A stretch of 42,900 nt of DNA, from NCBI RefSeq assembly GCF_019636075.1, contig NZ_JAHBYG010000037.1:1-42900 (forward strand), in the 5' to 3' direction. Shown here one piece after another: positions 38,007 to 42,900 of the stretch. The stretch's first letter is position 1. Every line of letters begins with the position of its first letter. Under the pieces are notes generated by a model that saw nothing but the letters and a program-made list of their open reading frames with translations, was not told the origin of the DNA and searched no databases. The position numbers and the translations under genes were made by a program. Source of the stretch: Ferrovibrio sp. (lineage in GTDB: Bacteria; Pseudomonadota; Alphaproteobacteria; Ferrovibrionales; Ferrovibrionaceae).

Positions 38007-38282
38007 ATGCGGCGCGTCGTTGAAGACATGCTCTTCGCCCTGCACACGGTTCCGCGCAAGCAGCGCGCGGAGCCGTTGCTGGCCGCCATGCGGCGCGCCC
38101 ATGCCGCGCTGGCCGGCACGCTGCCGCCAGAGCCAAACATCGCACCGGAAAGCGCCCTGCAGCTTTTGCGCAGCGCCCTGGATTATTGCCACCAAGCCGG
38201 CGTGGCCAATTCCGACATCGTGATAGCCGTGAACGCCAACAACCGCCGCGCCGCCGGCGAAGCCAGAGAGGCGATGCAATGA
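38007..38282 (+). CDS. Hypothetical phage protein (91 aa)
   Basis: Helical small protein (MRRVVEDMLFALHTVPRKQR; ending ANNRRAAGEAREAMQ), no family recognised. Its stop overlaps the start of the tiny membrane protein (ATGA), showing it belongs to the coupled early operon. Confidence 0.6.
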   Translation: MRRVVEDMLFALHTVPRKQRAEPLLAAMRRAHAALAGTLPPEPNIAPESALQLLRSALDYCHQAGVANSDIVIAVNANNRRAAGEAREAMQ

Positions 38283-38401
38283 GTTTTTTGGTTCTATGCG
38301 GTTTTTTTATTGTTCTGGGCTTTTGCACAAGCCTCGGCTGGAACTTGGCCATGCGCTTCCTTGCGTGGTCTTTTGGGCGGAGCAATAGCAATGAACGATA
38401 A
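38279..38401 (+). CDS. Tiny single-pass membrane protein (40 aa)
   Basis: ATG 38279 overlaps the preceding stop and has GAGG about nine bases upstream. The product has one hydrophobic helix (SFLVLCGFFIVLGFCTSLGW) and a short polar, basic tail. Its stop overlaps the gemA start by 11 nt. T-rich codons differ from the GC-rich neighbours, in line with a membrane helix. Function unknown. Confidence 0.6.
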   Translation: MSFLVLCGFFIVLGFCTSLGWNLAMRFLAWSFGRSNSNER

Positions 38402-38843
38402 AGCCCGCCACGGCGCAGACCGCGCCAAGCTGATCAAGGCCGTTCATGCTTGCAAGACGAAGAAGGGCATCGACGACGAAACATACCGCGCCATGCTGCG
38501 CGGAGGCTTCAAGGTCTCTTCCAGCACGGAGTTGACCAATCAGCAGCTCGGCGCGCTGCTCACCAAACTGAATGGCGGCAAGTGGCACCGGCCGAAAAGC
38601 AGTAAGCCCTATGTCCGGATGATCTTCGGCCTTTGGGCCGAGATGTGCCGGCTTGGCATACCCGAGCATCCCACCCGTGCTGGCCTGCTCGCCTTCGTGA
38701 AGCGTCAGGCCGATGTGGCGGACCCCGAATGGCTGACGCCCGACAGCGCTTCCTCCGTGATTGAGGCGTTGAAAAGCTGGAAGGGCCGCGAACAGGCCAA
38801 GCGCGAGGCTGCGATTAAGGAGAGCGCTGATGGTGGCCTATAG
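38391..38843 (+). CDS. gemA: GemA/gp16-like protein (DUF1018)
   Basis: 150 aa from ATG 38391. Conserved DUF1018 sequence: LIKAVHACKTKKGIDDETYR, then AMLRGGF and PYVRMIFGLWAEMCRLG, with C-terminal WLTPDSASSVIEALKSWKGR. Mu GemA modulates host genes and DNA topology. It is found near the end of the early operon, as here. Confidence 0.9.
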   Translation: MNDKARHGADRAKLIKAVHACKTKKGIDDETYRAMLRGGFKVSSSTELTNQQLGALLTKLNGGKWHRPKSSKPYVRMIFGLWAEMCRLGIPEHPTRAGLLAFVKRQADVADPEWLTPDSASSVIEALKSWKGREQAKREAAIKESADGGL

Positions 38844-38973
38844 TTTTCAGCAGCGCTTCGCCGCGCCTATCCTTGCCGGCACAAAGCGCCAAACCGTGCG
38901 GGCCAACCGCAAGCGCCATGCGCGCGGGGGGGAAACCCTGCAGTTATATAGCGGGATGCGCACCCATGGGTAA
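38830..38973 (+). pseudogene. Truncated ASCH-type phage protein (47 aa)
   Basis: ATG 38830 (inside the gemA end) encodes MVAYSFQQRFAAPILAGTKR, continuing QTVRANRKRHARGGETLQLY to MRTHG and a stop. This is the N-terminal block of small ASCH-like phage proteins, which normally continue for about 40-90 more residues after MRT. Here the frame ends and the DUF5131 gene begins within it (38966). The most likely cause is a deletion joining the two genes. It may still make a short peptide. Confidence 0.6.
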
Positions 38974-39853
38974 GCACAGCAAGATCGAATGGACGCATCA
39001 TAGCTGGAACCCCTGGTGGGGCTGCACCAAGGTGGGGCCGGGCTGCGACAATTGTTATGCGGAAAGCTTCACGCGGCGCCTCGGCCTGGATGTCTTCGGC
39101 CCCGGCAAGCCGCGCCGCACTTTTACCACCAAACACTGGCAGCAGCCGCTGCATTGGCATGCCGAGGCCGAAGCCGAAGGCCGGTTTGCTTTAGTGTTCG
39201 GCAACAGCATGTGCGATGTGTTCGACAAAGAGGCACCGGCAGGATTGCGCGCGGATCTGTGGCAGCTGGTCAAAGCCACGCCGTCGCTGATCTGGATATT
39301 CGCCACAAAGCGCATCGGCAATGCCAGCCGTTATCTGCCCGCCGATTGGGGCGTCGGCTACCCCAATGTGGTGCTGCTGGTCTCTGTGACCGATGACAAA
39401 GAATACCTCCGGGATGTACCTGACTTGATTGCCACGCCAGCGCGGTGGCGTGGTGTCTCTGCCGAGCCATTGCTCGGTCCGATATACCTTTGGGCCGACG
39501 ACATCGCCACCCATCTCTTGTCGAAGCTCGATTGGTTCATCATCGGCGGTGAGAGCGGCCAGGATGGCATCCACCGGCCAGTATCCCCCATGCACCCGAA
39601 ATGGGCGCGCATGATTGTGAGCGCCTGCCTAAACGCCCGCGTGCCGGTGCTATTCAAACAATGGGGCCGCTACCTGCCCGGCAGCCAGGTGCGCGATCTC
39701 TTCACCGATGCACAGCTTTGCGATTTCAAAATCACGACAGTCACGCAAAACGGCATCGAGGCCGCATGCTTCGACGTTGGCAAAGGCCGCGCCGGCCGCA
39801 TACTCGATGGCATCATGTGGGACCAGTTTCCCAAATTCCAGGTGGCGGCATGA
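38966..39853 (+). CDS. Gp37/Gp68 family phage protein (DUF5131)
   Basis: 295 aa. The start MGKHSKIEWTHHSWNPWWGC is the standard N-terminus of the family. Cysteines C20, C27 and C30 (GCTKVGPGCDNCY) form a cluster reminiscent of radical-SAM proteins, although the spacing is not the classical CxxxCxxC. Further family words: FVFGNSMCDVFDKEAP-like and SAEPLLGPIYL, GGESGQDGIHRPVSPMHPKW. Function not established; the ASCH fragment directly upstream suggests a two-gene nucleic-acid-modification module. Confidence 0.88.
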   Translation: MGKHSKIEWTHHSWNPWWGCTKVGPGCDNCYAESFTRRLGLDVFGPGKPRRTFTTKHWQQPLHWHAEAEAEGRFALVFGNSMCDVFDKEAPAGLRADLWQLVKATPSLIWIFATKRIGNASRYLPADWGVGYPNVVLLVSVTDDKEYLRDVPDLIATPARWRGVSAEPLLGPIYLWADDIATHLLSKLDWFIIGGESGQDGIHRPVSPMHPKWARMIVSACLNARVPVLFKQWGRYLPGSQVRDLFTDAQLCDFKITTVTQNGIEAACFDVGKGRAGRILDGIMWDQFPKFQVAA

Positions 39854-40056
39854 AGCACCTCCACAAATGCGACGCGCCTGGCTGTGATCAGATCATCCCC
39901 CGCGGCAAGCTTATGTGCCGCGAACATTGGTTCGCTTTGCCGGCGCCGCTGCGGCGCGCGATCAATGAAAACTGGCGGGAGCGTCGCATGGGCGCCTGGT
40001 CGGAATGCGTGCTCGAAGCACGCGGCTGGCTCGCACAAAGCAGGGCGCCGAAATGA
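39850..40056 (+). CDS. Small zinc-finger-like phage protein (68 aa)
   Basis: ATG 39850 overlaps the DUF5131 stop (ATGA). The N-terminal half carries C-x4-C and C-x2-H (HKCDAPGCDQIIPRGKLMCR, EHW), a likely zinc site; the rest is basic and helical. Its stop overlaps the methyltransferase start. No family assigned. Confidence 0.65.
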   Translation: MKHLHKCDAPGCDQIIPRGKLMCREHWFALPAPLRRAINENWRERRMGAWSECVLEARGWLAQSRAPK

Positions 40057-40778
40057 GCCAGAACAGGTCCACAGCGGTCATGCAGCGGCGCATAGAGCCG
40101 CATGACAGTCTCGACGATTTCCCCACGCCGCCTTGGGCGACGCGGGCCTTGGTGCAGCATGTGTTGATCGGCGGCGGCTTCCGGGCCGACACCCTGGCCG
40201 CCATGTCGAGCCGCGAGCCTTGCTGCAATCGCGGCTATATGGCCAAGCCGATGGCTGAAACATTCAAGTCGGTCGAGGCCACCGATATCTTCCCGTATGG
40301 GTATGGCGAGACCGCCGATTACCTGTCCATGGCGCGGCAGAGCCTGGTTGATTTCACCATCTTCAACCCGCCTTTCAGACTCGCCGAGCAATTCATCCAA
40401 CGCGGGCTGGAAACATCGCGCGTTGGGGTAGCCGTCTTCGCGCGTGCCAGCTTCTATGAAGGCATTCAGCGTTATCGCCGCTTGTTCCAGCCGCGTCGAC
40501 CGACATTCTACGCGCCATTCAGCGAACGCGTGATTTTGGTGAAAGGCCGGCTGCTCGATCCGGATCGTCAATATCCGAAGATCGATGCCAAAACCGGCGA
40601 AGTGAAGCGCGATCCCAAAACCGGCGAGATCATTCTGGCGCGGCCATCGACGGCCACGTCATACGCCTGGTTCGTCTGGCTGAAAGACACCCACATCATA
40701 GGCAGGACGGAGTCTGTACTGATACCGCCTTGCCGCAGGCTTCTGACCAGGCCCGGCGATTACCCGGAGGCGGAATGA
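40053..40778 (+). CDS. SAM-dependent DNA methyltransferase-like phage protein
   Basis: 241 aa, ATG 40053 (ATGA overlap). DDFPTPPWATRALVQHVL is typical of phage adenine methyltransferases. Motif I is the variant EPCCNRGYMAKPM (usual EPACGRG), with ATDIFPYGYGETADYL as the acidic loop; motif IV is FNPPF (105-108), an N6A/N4C catalytic tetrapeptide. No cognate nuclease is present, so it more likely protects phage DNA from restriction than forms an R-M pair. Last rightward gene before the inverted nuclease gene. Confidence 0.82.
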   Translation: MSQNRSTAVMQRRIEPHDSLDDFPTPPWATRALVQHVLIGGGFRADTLAAMSSREPCCNRGYMAKPMAETFKSVEATDIFPYGYGETADYLSMARQSLVDFTIFNPPFRLAEQFIQRGLETSRVGVAVFARASFYEGIQRYRRLFQPRRPTFYAPFSERVILVKGRLLDPDRQYPKIDAKTGEVKRDPKTGEIILARPSTATSYAWFVWLKDTHIIGRTESVLIPPCRRLLTRPGDYPEAE

Positions 40779-40801
40779 TGATCCGGGCTTCTACAAACAG
40801 A

Positions 40802-41941
40802 TCAGTCGGGCAATGCCCCAGGCGTCCTGCCATCGGCATAAGGATTGCTGGCCGGGTGATCTCGGTAAAATCCATCAATGATTTGTCGGGCTCGCCTGTT
40901 CAGAGCGCCAGAAACCACCTTGGTATGTTTTTCCATTACTTCAAGCTCGAATGTCAGTTCATCCGAAAAAAAGGCGGAGGTAAGCAATTCGACGGCTTTG
41001 TCTCCAGACAGTTCTGCGCGACGAATTTTTTCTCGGAACCGCTTGATCTTGTTCCAGGCAATCTGCCAACGAGGGCGTTGAAATTTGATGCTGCTGGACG
41101 CCGCTTGCCCGAGCGCAGCCGCTATTTCTGGATCGATATCTGTCTTCAAAAGGATATCTGGCCAGTCCATAAACTCATACTTCACAAGTTTGGTCGCGCG
41201 TATAACTTGAATGCTTTTTTCTATGTCCCTCGTTGCATCTTCGAATTGCCTAACGATAGACAGCATGCGCCGTGCCTCGGCCAAATCGGCCTTCGCACTC
41301 TCCCTTTCTTTTCGCCGTTCCTCAACGCTCCAGCGTTTAACGGTTTCCTGAAAATGCTGATCGGCCATTTTGATCTGCCGCAGCAACAAGTACACGCTAC
41401 CACCAGCGATCAATGCGCCGAATATGGACGCAATCAATGTCTGCCAGTCATAGAGCCATTTGGTGAAGTCAATCCGGCTTTGCCAAAGACCGCGCTCTGC
41501 TTTTCGCGCGACAGATTCGGCGTCCAGATAGCGATCCGCTACAGGCAAACCGGGGAGAAAGCTCCGGTATGTTCGCACCAGCCCACTGATGAGCAAGGCT
41601 TCACCGATATCACCATTGCCGATGCTACACGTGGCGACAATCCGATCTCTACTTCGGGCACCTGTATCGGAGCATTTTACGCCATTGCCCAACAGCAAAT
41701 CATCCAGCTTGCTGCGGGCCTCGAAACCGCCGGGCTGATTGAGTTCCGGTGCATCCAAGCCAGCCAGCCTGATGCAATAGCCCGTCTCCAGCCGCAGCGT
41801 GTCGCCGTCCAGCGCCATGGCCCGCGGGGCCGACAGATCCTCCACCAGCTCTTTCGGCGGTTTCAGACAGGTGGATTGCGCCGCTGCCGGATCGGCAGCA
41901 AACAGAGCAAGTGCGGCGAGTATCAGTATCAGGGCGGGCAT
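40802..41941 (-). CDS. Predicted membrane-anchored periplasmic SNase-like nuclease
   Basis: 379 aa from ATG 41941. A Sec signal peptide (PALILILAALALFAADPAAA) precedes a staphylococcal-nuclease fold, about residues 40-155: DGDT (45-48), RLAGLDAPE (58-66) and RSRDR (96-100), so the Arg/Glu/Arg catalytic set (R58, E66, R98 or R100) is intact. A membrane helix (about 168-187, LIASIFGALIAGGSVYLLL) with RQIK after it puts the C-terminus inside. About 190 cytoplasmic residues follow, with a charged coiled coil (VEERRKERESAKADLAEARR). It is antisense to the early operon, the mark of a cargo gene with its own promoter. Exclusion of incoming phage DNA is inferred, not shown. Confidence 0.82.
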   Translation of the reverse strand: MPALILILAALALFAADPAAAQSTCLKPPKELVEDLSAPRAMALDGDTLRLETGYCIRLAGLDAPELNQPGGFEARSKLDDLLLGNGVKCSDTGARSRDRIVATCSIGNGDIGEALLISGLVRTYRSFLPGLPVADRYLDAESVARKAERGLWQSRIDFTKWLYDWQTLIASIFGALIAGGSVYLLLRQIKMADQHFQETVKRWSVEERRKERESAKADLAEARRMLSIVRQFEDATRDIEKSIQVIRATKLVKYEFMDWPDILLKTDIDPEIAAALGQAASSSIKFQRPRWQIAWNKIKRFREKIRRAELSGDKAVELLTSAFFSDELTFELEVMEKHTKVVSGALNRRARQIIDGFYRDHPASNPYADGRTPGALPD

Positions 41942-41988
41942 CCCCCGATGGCAGCCGGAATCACGGCTGGAGTCAATGGGGCTTATGC

Positions 41989-42381
41989 ATGAACACGCCG
42001 GCTCGCATCGCCATGCCGGCCGATCTGCCGCTGCCGCACGGCCTGCGGCAGCTGATCGACTGCGCCGGCAGCGAGGCGGCCGAAGCGATCTTGCTGGCAC
42101 ACGGCGGCACCTGGCTGAATGTGCCGCGCAAGGCCGCCGTCAGCGCCCTGGAGCGGCTTGTGGGCGCTGACGCTGCCGCAGCCCTATGCCGGCGCTATGG
42201 CGGCGAGCGGCTGCTGGTGCCCCAGGCGAAGCAATGGCTGGCCTGGCGTGGCTTCGAACGCGGCGAGCCGATCCAGGAGATCGCCCGGCGCTTGCGCGTC
42301 GACAGGCGGACCGTGCAAAGATGGCACGGCGGGCAGACCGAATCACTCGGCGCGAAGCTGAACCAGCTGCAACTGCTCTGA
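41989..42381 (+). CDS. mor: Mor family transcription activator (middle-operon regulator)
   Basis: 130 aa from ATG 41989. The Mor/C fold is seen in AAALCRRYGGERLLVPQAKQ, followed by AWRGFERGEPIQEIARRLRV and DRRTVQRW (recognition HTH). Mor of Mu activates the middle promoter that drives late regulator C. The gene sits, as in Mu, between gemA and the lysis genes. It lies 47 bp from the divergent nuclease start, so it either has its own promoter or is read by an early transcript running antisense through the nuclease gene. Confidence 0.85.
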   Translation: MNTPARIAMPADLPLPHGLRQLIDCAGSEAAEAILLAHGGTWLNVPRKAAVSALERLVGADAAAALCRRYGGERLLVPQAKQWLAWRGFERGEPIQEIARRLRVDRRTVQRWHGGQTESLGAKLNQLQLL

Positions 42382-42455
42382 TCCAGCCAGGCTGCCCCGG
42401 CAGCCAGGCGGGCCGCAGCTTTCTCTTGCCGACTATCCATCCCCAGGCAGGGCCG

Positions 42456-42473
42456 GTGCGGCGCGCGCCGCAC
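42456..42473. promoter_or_regulatory. 18-bp perfect palindrome between mor and the endolysin
   Basis: GTGCGGCGCGCGCCGCAC reads the same on both strands. It lies 26-43 bp before the endolysin start codons. Mor-type activators bind dyad sites at the middle promoter, so it could be such a site, although a GC-rich mRNA hairpin is also possible. No clear -10 was seen after it. Confidence 0.5.
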
Positions 42474-42510
42474 TGATAAGGCAAGACGCCGATCCGGCAT
42501 GGTTCGGGCC

Positions 42511-42900
42511 ATGAAGCCCGCAACCACTGCCTGTACCTACTCCGCCACCGACCTCGACGTGCTGGCCCGAACCTTGTTCGGCGAGGCGCGCGGCGAGCCG
42601 CGTGAAGGCCGGATCGCCGTAGCCTGGGTCGTTCGCACCCGCGCCAGGCTGGCCATGGCTTACTCCCAGCGTAACAAAGGCCGGCCGCACCCTTTGTTCG
42701 GCGATGGCCGTATCGCCTCGGCCTGCCAGGCCCGCTGGCAATTCAGCTGCTGGAATGTCAACGATCCGAACCGCAGCAAGCTGCTGACAGCGGGGCCACA
42801 TATCCCAGCCTTCCGAGACTGCCAGGCCGCCGCTTTGGCCGTACTGGATGGCATGGAGGCCGATCCCACCTCCAACGCCACGCATTACCACACCACCACG
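42511..42900 (+). CDS. Cell-wall hydrolase, SleB family endolysin (3' end outside window)
   Basis: Open frame to the window end without a stop. ATG 42511 (or 42499) leads to LDVLARTLFGEARGEPREGR, then IAVAWVVRTRARLAM, FGDGRIASACQARWQFSCWN, VNDPNRSKLL and NATHYHTT. This is the Hydrolase_2/SleB catalytic domain; the Glu in FGEARGE is the expected catalytic acid. No signal peptide is seen, so a separate holin is expected further right. The gene is the first of the lysis/late block after mor, as in Mu. Confidence 0.9.
   Translation, partial: MKPATTACTYSATDLDVLARTLFGEARGEPREGRIAVAWVVRTRARLAMAYSQRNKGRPHPLFGDGRIASACQARWQFSCWNVNDPNRSKLLTAGPHIPAFRDCQAAALAVLDGMEADPTSNATHYHTTT

Larger units (their letters stand above)
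29622..42900. mobile_element. Mu-like transposable prophage, left 13 kb (right end outside window)
   Basis: Gene order is that of Mu-type phages read from the left end: leftward repressor, divergent Ner-like regulator, MuA-type transposase, MuB-type ATPase, small early regulators, DUF3164, GemA, mor, then endolysin at the window edge. The left end is not fixed. It must fall between the dcw promoter (about 29490) and the stop of the first phage gene (29799). A TG dinucleotide at 29622 (TGTGTGTCC) is used as a placeholder because Mu-type ends begin with TG. The 5-bp target duplication cannot be seen without the right end. Confidence 0.85.

Noticed and set aside
40053..40778. Complete restriction-modification system
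   Set aside because: Only a methyltransferase-like gene is present; no neighbouring gene looks like a restriction endonuclease, and the SNase-like protein is predicted to be periplasmic.
41911..42170. Second + strand frame (41799-42170) overlapping the mor start
   Set aside because: Different frame from mor, Arg/Ala-rich, no ribosome site. mor itself has the recognised activator fold.

Overview
The window is a high-GC alphaproteobacterial chromosome segment. Gene content and order (uvrD, prmA, ligA-recN-bamD-lpxC next to a complete dcw cluster, and DUF1127 small proteins) suggest a Rhodospirillales-like free-living member. Genus level cannot be set from sequence reading alone.

Region 1 (1-9250) holds the 3' part of a UvrD/PcrA helicase gene and prmA on the + strand. 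These are followed on the - strand by two related DUF1127 proteins and the operon-like series bamD > recN > ligA (recN and ligA overlap by ATGA). One + strand XRE-type regulator (8726-9130) interrupts the series. A bidirectional hairpin terminator at 9214-9246 separates it from lpxC. The second DUF1127 gene has an unusual low-complexity 3' UTR that carries an anti-Shine-Dalgarno CCTCCC motif and ends in a nested-hairpin terminator. This looks like the DUF1127 plus CcsR/cuckoo-type sRNA arrangement known from other alphaproteobacteria.

Region 2 (9296-29475) is the whole division and cell-wall (dcw) cluster on the - strand, in canonical order: mraZ-rsmH-ftsL-ftsI-murE-murF-mraY-murD-ftsW-murG-murC-murB-ddl-ftsQ-ftsA-ftsZ, then lpxC. 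Most junctions overlap by 1-14 nt, so the cluster is translated as coupled units. Upstream of mraZ lies a TGGG direct-repeat array with an exact 10-bp period. It overlaps a TTGACA-type promoter and is a good candidate MraZ operator. A second, similar 10-bp-period YGGGA array lies about 220 bp further upstream, close to the prophage boundary.

Region 3 (about 29.6 kb to the window end) is the left 13 kb of a Mu-like transposable prophage inserted a few hundred bp upstream of mraZ. On the - strand it has an XRE repressor translationally coupled to a small secreted protein. A divergent early promoter with two inverted-repeat operators follows. The + strand early operon encodes a Ner-like regulator, a CII/CP76-like protein, a MuA-like DDE transposase, a MuB-like ATPase, a run of small regulators, DUF3164, GemA/gp16 (DUF1018), a truncated ASCH-type protein, a Gp37/Gp68 (DUF5131) protein, a Zn-finger-like protein and an adenine-methyltransferase-like protein. 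Two tiny membrane proteins (59 and 40 aa) are tucked into overlaps. A - strand gene for a predicted periplasmic, membrane-anchored staphylococcal-nuclease-like protein (40802-41941) sits as a cargo gene just before mor (middle-operon activator). A SleB-type endolysin then runs off the window edge. The most promising undescribed items are the membrane-anchored nuclease and the repressor-coupled secreted protein (both candidate lysogen-expressed exclusion functions), and the DUF1127 3'-UTR RNA.
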